Origin: Atherix ibis
Taxonomy: Eukaryota; Arthropoda; Insecta; Diptera; Athericidae
DNA length: 64,000 nt
Assembly: GCA_958298945.1 (NCBI GenBank)
Contig: OY282605.1
Location: 28,622,811 to 28,686,810 of the forward strand
Direction: 5' to 3'
Part shown: one piece after another, positions 24,188-35,621 of the stretch
Numbering within the stretch: the first letter of the stretch is position 1
Layout of the letters: each line of letters opens with the position of its first letter
Position numbers and translations under genes: made by a program
Notes under the pieces: model-generated
Seen by the model: the letters and a program-made list of their open reading frames with translations, nothing else
Database searches by the model: none
Told to the model about the DNA's origin: nothing

Positions 24188-25689
24188 GTTGGCTTTTTAT
24201 TAGAAACCGAAGTGCAAAGATTTTAGAATTCCAAAAAAAAATTCTATCAATCTAATTAGCTTTAAGTAATACAATATTTTATTAGAAAATTTCTTTTGCA
24301 ATGTAATGTGATGGATAAAATTTATTCTTATCGTTTAAGTTTGGAATAGATTTTTAATATGAACCAATGTCAATTTTTTTTTCTTCATTTATATCCTAGA
24401 ATAATCCAATAAAATTTGGTAAGGCTTTTGAAAAAAAAAAGAATTTTTTTTAATCATAATAACTATTTTACAGAGCCTGTATGTTAAGACCCTAATAAAA
24501 TTATTTTCTTTAAAAAAAAATTTTAATAGTTTTTAATTTTTAAAAGAAAATAAATTTGTTAGCGTATCAAAAAAAAAATTTTATTTTTCTCAAATTATAT
24601 TGAAATTAAACAATATTGAACTTTATTGAAATAATAATTTTTATGCTAGAATTTTCATAAAATTGACAAATTTTCATATAAAAATATATTCTAAATATCC
24701 TATTTAAGAAAAAACAAAAAAAAAACAATAATTTAAATGATAGAAAAATACAACAAAAAGCAATATATTTGGAATTTTTTAAAAAGGAAAGAAACATTTT
24801 TAATTAATTAAAATAAAAAATTTATTAATATATAAAAAAAAATATAGGGATAAAAAATGAATTGTTGATAGGAGAAGGAATGTATAGGCGATAGTGTAAA
24901 ATTAGACTTCGAGAGGTAGAGAGCGGTAAAGAATGATAGGGGATGAAAAAATTGAGTGATTGCAATAAGTGCAAAAATGATTGTATGTATGTTATATATA
25001 TATATATACAAAACAAATATACAGTATTCTATATATACAATAAATATACTCAACTATCTACCTAATAATCATTTAATCGAATATTCATTACAAAAGAGCA
25101 AAAATATGAGTAAACAACAAAAAAATAAGTATGTTAATAAATTAAATATAAATAAATATAAGCAAAATAAAACCGAAAAAAAAATAAAAATTATATAAAA
25201 AGATTTTTAATAACAACTTTCAAACAGAACAACAGCTAACAAAAACTATTTACAATCAAAAAATATCTTCTAATCAATTTAGTTATTCATTAAAAAGCAT
25301 AAAAATAATAATCAAATTACAAAAATGAATAACAATAATTAAATTAAATTGAATTAATTTAAAATCAAATATACAATATTTATATACAATATCTTCTGTA
25401 TATATAGGAGGGGGAATAGGGAATATGTATATTAACAATAAATAATGTGTTATTAAATAATATAAATAAAATAAAAAAATTCATGTAAATATTATAACAT
25501 ATGCATACTCGTATATAGTAAAAATTGCTATGGAATAATACAAGTATATATGTAAATATACATATTATTTATAAATGAATGATTGATGCCTGTGTATATA
25601 TATACAGAGCGCATATAAGTTTAAGTAGTTGATGAAATAAAAGAAAGGTATTTCAATAAAATTTTGATTTGATTTAACGAAACTAACTA
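23860..25689. other. 3' flank of TMEM237 homologue and AT-rich intergenic DNA
   Basis: The probable 3' untranslated region begins at 23860, and an AATAAA at 24054-24059 is a reasonable polyadenylation signal. A short ATT run (about 24150-24187) and a TA run (about 24991-25008) are simple repeats. Beyond them the sequence is A/T-rich with no supported coding frame. Confidence 0.55.
24054..24059 (+). terminator. Candidate polyadenylation signal for the TMEM237 homologue
   Basis: A canonical AATAAA hexamer lies about 195 bases past the stop codon. Others occur nearby in this A/T-rich DNA, so which one is used is uncertain. Confidence 0.35.
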
Positions 25690-27870
25690 ATACCATATCT
25701 ATCCAACGAACTCTCCAATATCTTTCCGATTATTTCATGAAAATGTTGGCACGACCACGTTTTAAGTGATCCATACCAGCGGTTAAATTTTGAACTACTT
25801 TTTCGACGTCATAAAATTTAATCTGGAGGCGTCAAATCGCACGATCTAAGCGGCAAACTCACCGGTCCGAAACGTAAGAAAAATTTCTCACCGAACTCAT
25901 CTCTCAACATGTACGAGGTCTGTTCAAAAAGTATCGTACTTTCGATTTTAGATTTTTTATGGCGTTATATTGGTACTTAAGTCTCTCACTTATACCGACA
26001 AGTTCGGCCATTTTGAATGTTCAGTTAATTTCTGACAGCTGCTTTGCTTGCACGTGTTTTGGCTCGTCTTCGATTTTTGCCCATTCCAAAAAATGGATCA
26101 AAGAATCTGTATCAAAAATGTGTGAAAAACAAAAATTAATTGTGCGGATGTATTCCGAATGTTGACTGTGGTATATGGTGAAGCTACTATGGACCAAAGC
26201 AACGTTTATCGGTGGTACAAAATGTTCTCAGGGGGTCGGGAAGATGTGAGCGACGAAAAGTTTGCCGGACGTTCACATCTTCTCGGCACGTCAACAACAG
26301 ACGAAAACATTGATGAAGTAAAGAAAATAGTATTGGCCAATCGTCGAATCACCATTAGAGAAGTTGCTGAGGACCTAAACATATCGATTGGCTGGTGCCA
26401 TTCGATTTATACCTTTGATTTTGGCGTGAAACGGGTCGCCGTGAAATTCGTACCAAAATTGCTCAATTTCAACCAAAAACAGCATCGTATTAACATTGCT
26501 AAGGAGCTGTTGGACTCTGTCTGCGATGACGCAAATTCTCCAGAGGTAATAACTGGTGACGAATCATGGGTTTATGATTATGACGTGGAAAGCAAAGCTC
26601 ATTCATCCCAATGGAAGCTGCCGCATGAGCCAAGATCGAAAAAACCGCGCCAAGTTCGGTCGAATGTGAAGATTTTGCTGACAGTATTCTTCTATTGCAG
26701 GGGTGTGGTACATCATGAGTTTTTGCCACAGGGTAGAACGGTCAGTGAGTAATATTACCTGGAAGTTATGCGCAAGTTGCGCGAAGCAATCCGCCAGAAA
26801 CGTCCGGATTTGTGGAAGAACAAAAATTGGCTTTTGCACCATGATAACGCCCCTAGTCACGCATCGTTGCTTGTGTGTGAATTTTTGGCCAAAAACAATA
26901 CACTAATAATGCCGTATTCCCCAGATCTGGCTCCCTGCGACTTTTTCTTGTTCCCGAAACTGAAGAGCCTCTTGAAAGGACGACGCTACGATTAAGGAGA
27001 TAAAGACGGCATCGAAGGTGGAGCTGAACAGGATCACAAAAAATGATTTTTTGAAGTGTTTCGAGGATTGGAAAAAACGTTGACATAAGTGTATAATATC
27101 TGATGGGGATTACTTTGAAGGGGACAAAATAGATATTCATGAATAAATAAATAATTTTTGAAAAAACACCAAATTCGCGATACTTTTTGAACAGACCTCG
27201 TACATTGTTTCACATTCTGTGTGGCATGTAGATCCGTTTTGTTGATACCACATGTCGACCAAATACAGTTCACGTTCTTCATTTTGGGCAAAAAAAGGTC
27301 GAATTTATCGAGCGACAGCGGGCGCCATTGATGGTAACATTGCGGCCAGCGCCATCTTTAAACAAATACCACCAAAACCGTGCATTTTTCTGGGTGCAAT
27401 GGCAGTTCTTATTTTGCCTATGGTTATTCATCAGATCAAATGCGATAATTTTGCTTATTCACATACCGTTTCAACCATAAATGAGCTTCGTCGCTGAACG
27501 CAATTTATGGTAAGAAAAAACTGATTCTTCTCAAGTTGTTCTAAGGCCCACTCACAGAAAATTTAACGCTTTAGCAGGTCTTTCGTTTTCAATTCTTCAG
27601 CACAAGCTGTATTTTATACCCTTTCAGGCCAAGATCCTTGCGTAAAATTTGCCACATAGTCGAGTAACACAATCCTAATTACTGTAAACGGTGACGGATA
27701 GACAAATTACGGTCTTCAGCAATACTGGCAGCAATATTTTGCTCTGTACGCACTCTACGCACACGGGTTGGATGTTTGATGTCCAAGAGCGTCAACTTAC
27801 TGTGAAATTTTATCACTATGGCTTGAATTACTTGTTCAGTATGCACTTTTGACTTTGACACACGTCACGT
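25690..27870 (-). mobile_element. Tc1-like element F3, split by mariner copy C
   Basis: On the minus strand the N-terminal part lies at 27203-27870: TRVRRVRTEQNIAASIAEDR, then FSDEAHLWLKRYVNKQNYRI near 27440-27500, and MWYQQNGSTCHTE near 27215-27255. The C-terminal part lies at 25690-25911: MLRDEFGEKFFLRFGPVSLP, SLPLRSCDLTPPD and VVQNLTAGMDHLKRG. The two parts are continuous in protein order once the mariner at 25914-27200 is set aside. It carries several stops and frameshifts and is inactive. It is the same broad family as the fragments at 2985 and 4590. Confidence 0.8.
25914..27200 (+). mobile_element. Mariner copy C, most complete of its family
   Basis: Length is 1,287 bp, typical for mariner. 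Both ends carry CGAGGTCTGTTCAAAAAGTA in inverted orientation and are flanked by TA (25912-25913, 27201-27202). The main transposase frame, 26159-26752, shows VYRWYKMFS, TSTTDENIDEVKKI and ITGDESWVYDYDVE (first catalytic aspartate). After a stop the frame continues at 26768-26995 with HHDNAPSHA (second) and YSPDLAPCDFFLF (third). A three-codon loss in what is MPQPPYSPDL in copy A shortens the spacing from 34 to 31 residues. The first 40 or so codons are frameshifted, and a stop precedes the C-terminus at 26994. The copy is inactive but has intact ends. Confidence 0.92.
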
Positions 27871-27919
27871 GTCATGGGTAATCTGTCAAAACACAAAATA
27901 TTAAAAACCACACAGCAAA

Positions 27920-28760
27920 AAATCACCCGATACGAATACATCCGATATCCCAATTTGTCGCACTTTGTTTACTGCATACGCCGGCGATACGGCCTGTCTT
28001 GCATCTAGCAAAAGTCCCCAACATGCTTCCGAAATTCTCCAAATCCAAATCCAAATCTGGACTTATGGACTAGAACTCTGGGAATTAACTAACCCTTCCA
28101 ACTCCCATCGAATGAAATCTTTTCAGTAAAAATAACTTCATAAAATTTTTTGTGTCTTTTTATGTTCGTAATAGTTTTTAATCTCAAAGTCTCTTATGTT
28201 CATGATGTAAGAAGGTCTTGTTAAAAGAAGTTTCATTCTTGTTATAAAAAATTTCAATCATACTAATCCCCTTGTTCGAAAACTATCCGCCACTTTATTC
28301 TTTATGAACACTCATCGGCGATTTAAAAGTCACTTGTCCGGTGATTTGTTACGATATTGGATCAGTAACGTTAAAGTCGTCGATGGGCCTGCATTGTGTC
28401 TAGCGAAAATCCCCAACATACTTCCGAAATTCTCCAAATCCAAATTCAAATCCTCCAGAGCGGTTACCCAAATTGAAACTTATGATAGACAGAAACTTAT
28501 GATAGCCAGCAAAGTACAATACTTTTATATAATTCCCTACCGAAACCCATCTGGACTTACGGATTAGAACTCTGGTGCTCTACTTATCAATCGCTCCAAT
28601 CAAAAATACTCCATACAATTTTCGACGCTCTTTTATGATCGCAATACTGTGTTTCGTTATAAAAAGTTCCATTCTGGCGTCTCCTATCATACCAATCCTT
28701 TTGTTCAATAACTATCCTCCACTTCCTTTCCTACCCCGTGATTTATTAAAATATTAAGTG
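27920..28760 (-). repeat. Two direct copies of a dispersed repeat
   Basis: CTTCCGAAATTCTCCAAATC and its surroundings recur at about 28025 and 28420, an offset of roughly 395 bp. Other matching segments lie at the same offset (for example TATAAAAAATTTCAATCATAC versus TATAAAAAGTTCCATTCTGG, with a shared ACTATCC-CCACTT). The segments around 28050-28090 and 28440-28570 are reverse-complement relatives of the repeat at 10300-10400 and 62705-62800 (CTAGTCCGTAAGT motif). Confidence 0.65.
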
Positions 28761-28766
28761 TTATAT

Positions 28767-28862
28767 GTAAAATCTACACAAATTTATATGCAATTTTCTG
28801 TCTGAATTATTGCATAAGTGGCAATAAATCAAACTGCTTGCATACATTTGTGTAGATTTTTT
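28767..28862. repeat. Short inverted-repeat element (MITE-like)
   Basis: AAATCTACACAAATTTATATGCA near 28769 pairs imperfectly with TGCATACATTTGTGTAGATTT ending near 28860, bracketing about 95 bp. The size and the arms would suit a very short MITE or a foldback. No clear target duplication was found. Confidence 0.45.
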
Positions 28863-30205
28863 TATGTATACATGATACCCACTGACATCTAGTATACATA
28901 ATAGAAATTTTTTAAATTCCAAAAGCATAATTAATATCTATTTTAACTCACTTATTCCAAGCAAAAATACAATTTAAACTCGACAGAAGGCTCTTCTGGT
29001 ATTAAATGCAAATATTAAGAGCCTTAATTTTGTAGACTCTTGGAGAGTTTGAAAACACGCCATTCTCCATGAAGTGGTAGCATACCGATATGCTTGCATA
29101 CTTTTGTTATTCCTAATATTGACATTTAGATGCTTATCTTGAAGTGAAAGTTGAAGTGCGGTTTTATTAAATTTTAAATAATTTACTAACAAGTAAGCAT
29201 AAATTAATACATTTGCATAAATAGTTTTATTCTATACACATATGACAGTAAATAGGAAGTTTTTATTTTCGAATACGAAGTGTTTCGTGAAAGGTTTATT
29301 TTGCAAGTGTGTGCGTTCTTACGAAAGTATTCCGCAAAAAAATTTTGTACAGATTTTTGTGTAGAAGCCTATCCAGTTCTTCTATAATCTAAGGATAGGA
29401 CAACAAATTCAGGCAGCAACTGCAAACTGAACGTAGCTTTCTCTACCAAAATTAACTAATTTCGTCCAAATTAACCAATTCAATACAATTGCAATAACAA
29501 TTTATAACAGATAAATGATGTTTTATATAATATTTTACTTAACTTATTTCTATTTCAATTTCAACTGTCAAAAAAACAATCCTGCCATATGACAAAACAC
29601 AGAAATGTGTGGTAGCACTTCAACAATTGCAATATTAAAACAAGATCTATTTGGGTGTTCTGTGCATTCGCAAAAGACTGTGAAGATTTTCAAATTTTAG
29701 CAGTCCGATTAGAAGCAGTTTTCAACTACAGTTGCAATTGTGTTTCTAACCATAATCATTCGATGACTAGTGGCCAAACTGATTGGATCTAGTTACGTAA
29801 AATAATAATATTAATAGTATTGTGAAATTTAAAGTTTTCGGAGTAGTTCTACAAATTTAGTATAAGTTTTAGAAAAAAAAGACACATAAAACAACAATAA
29901 ATTAAATAGTGTAAATTAGAAATGGTAAAATTGGCAGGACTGTTTTGAATTGCTAGCTGATAAAACGGTGAATCAAAGCCGACACCAATACAATTAGAGG
30001 TGCTCGGACACCATGTCTGCAGCATTTGATATGCAAAAGGCAAATCGGAAATAGCTACTTTAACTAAAATAATTTTGTGTACACCTGTTAGGTCAGGTGA
30101 ATGACGGCTTCAACAAAGGCCTAAAACAAACAAAAAAACTTTTATTGAAAGATGAACATACACTTCAAAAAGCTCACTAACACAACAAATCAGCAAACAA
30201 CAAGA
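28863..30205. other. Intergenic DNA, no gene seen
   Basis: Only short frames with no recognisable motif. The composition is A/T-rich with scattered short inverted motifs, for example around 28985-29040. Confidence 0.5.
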
Positions 30206-30219
30206 ATCAAATTAATATA
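30206..30219 (+). repeat. Target-site duplication, left copy
   Basis: ATCAAATTAATATA here is repeated exactly at 32247-32260. The pair brackets the minus-strand retrotransposon and marks its insertion site. This copy adjoins the 3' tail of the element. Confidence 0.85.
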
Positions 30220-32246
30220 ATAATAATAATAATAATAATGTTAATTGACACCAGTTTTGAGATTGTCTTGCGTTTCCGCAAAGGCCTCCCCTAGAGCTTG
30301 CCACACTTTCCGGTCATGAGTCGTCCTCTTCCAAGTAGCACCGGCTATTTTCCGAATATCGTCCTCCCATCTCAGAAGCTGCCTCCCTTTCTTTCTTTTA
30401 TTTTGTCTTGGACACCATTCGGTTGCATCCTTAGCCCATTTTTCTTGTTTACTCCTCATCATATGACCTGCCCAACTCCATTTTAATTTTCTTATGCAGT
30501 ATGTTACATCGTTAATTTTAGTTTGTTTACGTAATGTTCCTAGTTTTACTTTGTCTCTTAACTTGACTTTGAGCATACTTCGCTCCATGCTGTGTTGACA
30601 GGTTTCTAGTTTGTGTAAGTTTTGTTTTGTTAGAGTCCAGGTTTGACATCCGTTTGTCATGATAGGTAGAATACAGGAATCAAATTTTTTTTTTCTTAGT
30701 TTGAAGTGGTACCTGCGGGTTTTTGACAATTTCTTTAAGAGACCAGTATCTTTTCCATGCTAATTGTACTCTGTTGTTTATTTCTTTGGTTGTAAGGTCT
30801 TTTGGTGATATTATCTGTCCTAGGTATGTATATTCATCGACGTACTCTATTTTGTTGCCGTTGACTGTAATGGTGATTTTGTCGGAATTAGTCATTACTT
30901 TTGTTTTTGTATTATTCATGGAGAGTCCGACTTTATCACTTTCGTACACCAACTGTTCAAGCCTTGCTTGCAGGCTTCTCGGGTCTTCAGAGATTAGAAT
31001 TAGATCGTCTGCAAATCTTAAATGGTTTAGTTGCATTCCGTTAATGTTTAGTCGATATTGACTCCATTCGAGACGTCTAAATATATATTCAAGCATCGCC
31101 GAGAAAAGTTTTGGGTGATAGTGGGTCTCCCTGTCGGACTCCTCTTTTTATAGGGTAGTATACACCAACTCTTTCTGTTCTTATTTTCACTTTCATGTTC
31201 TTGTATATATTTTTAACAATTTGTATGTACTTGTTTTCAACCCCTTGTGTTGTAAGCGCTTCCCATATTTTTGTACGTTTTAATGAGTCAAAAGCTTTAT
31301 TATAGTCTACAAACGCCAAATAGTAATTGATACCATATTCTGTACATTTCTGGATAACTTGTTTTATGGTGTGTATGTGGTCGATTGTTGAAAAGTCCTT
31401 GCGAAAGCCTGCTTGCTCTCTGGGTTGGTTTTCATCCAAAGTCTTTGTTAAACGATTCAACAGTATTTTGGAAAAGATTTTATATACGTTCGACATCAGG
31501 CTGATGGGTCTGTAGTTAGTTATGTTGTCTTTATTTCCCTTTTTATGTTGTAGTATTATAGTTGACGTGGTATACATTCTGTCTCAAAAATTTGGTTAAA
31601 TAAATCAGTAATAGTGTCTACTATAATATCAGATGTTCCTATCATAAGTTCGTTAGATATGCCATCTTCTCCCGGTGATTTGCCTCTTTTTTTGAGATTT
31701 AATAGCTTTTTTCTACTTCTTCTTTCAGTATACTTGGAATTTCTTCGTTATTATTTGTATCGTTTTCAGTTAGTTGGTGGATTTAGTCTGGTGTTTTGTC
31801 GTTGTCGTATAGCTCACGGTAGTAATCCGTGGCTATGTCTAATATTTCGATTCTATCGGTCTTCTTTTTCTTATCTTTCTGGTGCGTCATATTGTCTATC
31901 CAGTTTGTACTTTCTCGAAGCTCTTTTATCCTAACTCCTCCTGTTTTTTCTATATAATCATTTATTATATTATTCTTTTTTTCTTGTCTATATTTCCTGA
32001 TTTGTAGATTTATTTCTTTACTTAGACTTTCGATCTTCTTCTTGTTGTTTTTTCTGTCTTTAAATATGGACTTCCTCTGCATAAGTAAACTTCTTGCCTC
32101 TGGACCTATTTTGTCCTTAATTTATTTTAGATTCGTTTTGGCTCTAATGTGTACATTTGTCCTCTAAGCATTCTGTGATCTGTGCTGTAGTTGAGTTGAT
32201 CAATATTCAAAAATATTTTAGGTTTGTTGGTGAGGATATCCTCACC
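30220..32246 (-). mobile_element. 5'-truncated non-LTR retrotransposon (RTE-like)
   Basis: The insert is 2,027 bp and bounded by a perfect 14-bp direct repeat. On the minus strand, in order: STDHRMLRGQM near 32175 (end of an AP-type endonuclease); a lysine-rich linker frame 31783-32082; reverse transcriptase frame 31089-31577 (NYRPISLMSNVYKIFSKIL, AFVDYNKAFDSLKRTKIWEA, RQGDPLSP); frame 30680-31096 with the catalytic FADDLILIS and YLGQIISP; and frame 30241-30729 with GCQTWTL, GRQLLRWEDDI and DRKVWQAL. The stop codon is followed at once by a short ATT-repeat tail (about 30220-30240), as in RTE-type elements. Two frameshifts and a disrupted stretch at 31578-31780 make it inactive. The clade call is tentative. 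Confidence 0.88.
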
Positions 32247-32260
32247 ATCAAATTAATATA
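32247..32260 (+). repeat. Target-site duplication, right copy
   Basis: Exact copy of 30206-30219, at the truncated 5' end of the retrotransposon. Confidence 0.85.
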
Positions 32261-32794
32261 CGTACTAGAAAATATTCAAACTGACAGCTTTAAAAAAAAA
32301 AGGAAATTAAATTTGCTAAGTAATTTCTGAATAACACATCATTCTCCAACAACACCAAAACTAAAGGTATGAAAACCACGGAAATTCCGCAATGCTGATC
32401 TTACGGGCAGACAAGAAGAATATTGCCAACACACTCTTGTGTTAAATGCGTTTGCGGCAATTGGATTAAAAAAACTAAACATTCATACAAGCAGTTATGC
32501 AAACATGCACACACCATGCATACTGCTACACATACACATTGGCATTCACTTGTGCACGGCTGAGCGCCATGGCAATGAATGTGCGTTGCGCGGTCAGTTG
32601 CACGATAGCACTCGGCAGTGACACGCGCTAACTTAACATAAAGTCACATACTGATAGTTTTGGCAAATAATAGTTTTTTTTATTTTAGAGATTTTCTAAG
32701 AAATAATTAAATAAATAATGTTAGGAAGTAATATTTATTCATTTATGTGGAAAATATTTATCATATTTAGTTGGTTATATTAAAAACCACACGT
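32261..32794. other. Intergenic DNA, no gene seen
   Basis: A patch at 32440-32640 is less A/T-rich and has many CA/TG steps, but no coding frame or motif is recognised. Confidence 0.45.
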
Positions 32795-33200
32795 TAATGA
32801 CGGGCTAACTATAAGGGATGCAAGAGAAGAAACCTCATCCATCTCACAACAGCCATGAACACTGTACATTTTTGGCACAATCTGTCGTTTGCAAGAACAA
32901 GAGTATCGGTAGCACCCACCGAACAGCAGACACAGTTAAATCACCTATCGTCAATTATCGACAAATAATATACTTACAATTTTATTGAAATTACCGGCTA
33001 ACTACAAGGGATGAGACACTTCAGCAAAAGAAAACTCCTCCATCTCACAACAGCCATGAACACTGTACATTTTTCTCACAATCTGTCGTTCGCAACAACT
33101 GTAGTATCGGAATTACCCACCGAACAGCAGTAGAACAACAGACACAGCTAAAATTCACCCATCGTCAATTATCGACAAATTAAATACCAAAATTATTGAA
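32795..33200 (+). repeat. Two-copy direct repeat, about 201 bp
   Basis: ATCTCACAACAGCCATGAAC occurs at 32841 and 33042, a 201-bp offset. The flanks match through ACACTGTACATTTTT, AATCTGTCGTT, CCCACCGAACAGCAG and CGTCAATTATCGACAAAT. The second copy has a small insertion near 33135. No coding capacity was seen. Confidence 0.85.
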
Positions 33201-33893
33201 ATTATATTTAAAAAAAAAACACCTTGCATTAAATCAGACATTTTTATTTAACAAATTAAGAATAAAGCGTGTTATTTACAAGAATTCTAAAATTTTATAA
33301 TATTCCTTAAAAAAGGATCTCAAACTAAACAGTCTTTGGTAGGTTTTGCAATTAGCTTTCGATTTATTGTTATTGTTTTTGTCTTTCATATTTATATCTT
33401 ATAATTACTACATCGCCTTATATCTGTTTAGGTAGGTGCGAGTGTGACATTTATTGTTTTGGACGCATATTCTTGCTCTTTTAATTTGCTCATTCAATTT
33501 TTATCTAGTTAATGTTTATCGATATTTCTTTAAACCCTGATTTTTCCTTACTTGTTTGTTTGTTAATTTTTTTCTTTTTTTTTCAATTATCATTTTTCTT
33601 GTATAATAATACTAATAGTTTCTGGGATGCTACGAAAAAAATCTATCACAAAAAAATTTTCATATTAAACAAAATCACCGTGTTATTATTAAAACGATAT
33701 GACAACCACTCAATAGCTAACCTAAATTCATTTATTTTAATTAAAAAAAAAAGAAGAAAGAAAAATAATTGTTCCTCAGTATTTTCCCTGCTCCATTTAA
33801 AAGGTGCCAAGGTACGTGTAGTGATTCATGTTAAGTAGACGATGAACTATTAAATTTCATTTTTGTCAAAGTTCGATTTTTTTCCCCTCAGTT
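33201..33893. other. 3' flank of Vps13D
   Basis: This A/T-rich stretch lies downstream of the minus-strand Vps13D stop codon and should include its 3' untranslated region. A TTTATT at 33731-33736 (AATAAA on the minus strand) could be the polyadenylation signal. No other gene is evident. Confidence 0.5.
33731..33736 (-). terminator. Candidate polyadenylation signal for Vps13D
   Basis: AATAAA on the minus strand, about 158 bases past the stop codon. Similar hexamers occur nearby, so the assignment is tentative. Confidence 0.35.
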
Positions 33894-35621
33894 TTATGCA
33901 TCCAGCAATAAATCAAACTTGAGCGTATGATCCCGTTCGTAATAAACACTTTTTGCATAATTTATTTCTCGGGATGCCTTTTGGGCCATTTCCTCAGTTT
34001 GACAGCGGACACGCGGCCGTTTGACGACTTCCTGCATCGAACTTGATGACATATTTGTCTTTGGGCGAAGGCACAATTCAATATAATAATGTGGGGTGCG
34101 AAGTTTATGTCCTTCTGCAGTAACATTGACAGAAACTGAATGGCAGGAGACTACTTCGCTCAAATGGTATGTAAGGATTATGGTGGTGGTCGACTCGGTT
34201 ATGGAGAATACCCAAATATTCTCCGAAGAAGCGAGTAGGCGGAGAGTTGAGTCACGACTCACATACAGTTTCGGCTCGTACGACATAAATTGTTCGGTGA
34301 AGGCTCGCTTGTTTATGTAGAAAAGGTACTGTTGCCCTTTGCTTTGCACATATGAATACGCTGGGAGTAGTCCGCTTGTGCCATAGACACATCGTGGCAA
34401 ACGCTTTCGTTCTGGCAACAGTCGATGAGCACTTTTACTAGTTTCACGAACTGCGTTTGCAGTTTCCGATGCAAGATCCAGCACACCTATAAGCGGTTTC
34501 GTAACTGTACCGACTATACCTTTTCCTAAACCGCTGATGAAACCCTGGATGCCATCGTTCTGAGCTCCTTCGTATGTATGCCTAACTATACTTGTGACAC
34601 CGCCAAGGATTCCAAACCCAAATCCACGGAGTCCAGCTGCCAAATGTTTGCCTGACGAATTTGCCATCGCTGGCACTTCTAAGATTTTCTGTCTCGTCTC
34701 GGTGTCGTGCTCATCAAGCACGACACGACCTAACCCGTCCGACAGGGTTTCGGTCAATTTTGCAGTTGAGTTCGAAATACCGTGCGTTACATTCTTCACC
34801 AAACTCTTTACCGATCCTTCGAATATTAAGTCGGAGACACCTTCTGATAAATCGTTTGCAAAACCAAGCGGATTACCGAGAAAGTCGACACTTCCCAAAA
34901 TCGATGCCGCTTGCCATTTCAACTCATTCTTATAATGTGATTTGATGGCACGCATGTATATTTCTAGTGTCTCGAAATGGTGTTTATAGCTGAACTTTTT
35001 GAATTCGATGAGGGCATCCTCGAATTTGATCAGCGTCAAGCCAAGCTTCTTCTTAACTTCACCCAACTTCTGTGGTAGCTTCGACGCTGTTATAACACTC
35101 AGTCTTATTTGGATTGGTATGATCTGCAGATCGCCGAAATAATATCTCTTTGCATTTGCTGCCAGAATTTTCGTTGCTACTTGTTGCGCTTCAAAATCAG
35201 ATTCATCTGCAAGTGCGGTGCTATCATTCTGTGACTTGTCTAATCCCAGAAACAGTGCCAAACGCAATAGCAACCTTTCTTCAAGGTAAACGACAATCGG
35301 TCGTAAACTGAGTACGATGCGTTCATAAATTACGGCATTCTCATTCGGGCTCGGCAGCATTTTAGCTGTGAACTGAACAGCTGGCAGATCTGTGGTCTCC
35401 CCAGTCGAGTTCGACTTCAACGTGTACATCAACACAGGACATGGGGTCTCAAATAGTTGATTGTCGATTTGCACGTCGCCCAAATTCACATCAATGGACC
35501 GAACCGATGGTGTTATCACTGATTCGATAACAATATTCTCCAGCGTTACGTATGCCAATTCTTCTCTGGGTCGCTTTGAAATTAACGAAATTCCCATGCC
35601 TTTCGATAGATTCACATTTAC
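33894..35621 (-). CDS. Vps13D: Vps13D exon 23: C-terminal ATG2_C and PH-like domains
   Basis: The 575-codon last exon begins VNVNLSKGMGISLISKRPRE. It contains DVQIDNQLFETPCPVLMY, the ATG2_C-like amphipathic region (ILGSVDFLGNPLGFANDLSE, NVTHGISNSTAKLTETLSDG, GFGILGGVTSIV, GFISGLGKGIVGTVTKPLIG), a PH-like module (LYVSRDSTLRLLASSENIWV), and ends REINYAKSVYYERDHTLKFD before TAA at 33894-33896. In the family this end targets mitochondria, peroxisomes or lipid droplets. A 73-nt intron starting GTTAGT precedes it. Confidence 0.93.
   Translation of the reverse strand, partial: VNVNLSKGMGISLISKRPREELAYVTLENIVIESVITPSVRSIDVNLGDVQIDNQLFETPCPVLMYTLKSNSTGETTDLPAVQFTAKMLPSPNENAVIYERIVLSLRPIVVYLEERLLLRLALFLGLDKSQNDSTALADESDFEAQQVATKILAANAKRYYFGDLQIIPIQIRLSVITASKLPQKLGEVKKKLGLTLIKFEDALIEFKKFSYKHHFETLEIYMRAIKSHYKNELKWQAASILGSVDFLGNPLGFANDLSEGVSDLIFEGSVKSLVKNVTHGISNSTAKLTETLSDGLGRVVLDEHDTETRQKILEVPAMANSSGKHLAAGLRGFGFGILGGVTSIVRHTYEGAQNDGIQGFISGLGKGIVGTVTKPLIGVLDLASETANAVRETSKSAHRLLPERKRLPRCVYGTSGLLPAYSYVQSKGQQYLFYINKRAFTEQFMSYEPKLYVSRDSTLRLLASSENIWVFSITESTTTIILTYHLSEVVSCHSVSVNVTAEGHKLRTPHYYIELCLRPKTNMSSSSMQEVVKRPRVRCQTEEMAQKASREINYAKSVYYERDHTLKFDLLLDA

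Noticed and set aside
24991..25008. TA dinucleotide run considered as a TATA-type promoter
   Set aside because: A simple repeat in A/T-rich DNA with no gene start nearby.
24808..25198. Several A/T-rich overlapping frames
   Set aside because: Low-complexity Ile/Tyr/Lys/Asn peptides in a TA-rich region on both strands; no coding signal.
34594..34935. Plus-strand frames opposite Vps13D exon 23 (also 34096-34320 and 34661-34945)
   Set aside because: These are antisense shadows of a highly conserved coding exon; no family resemblance.
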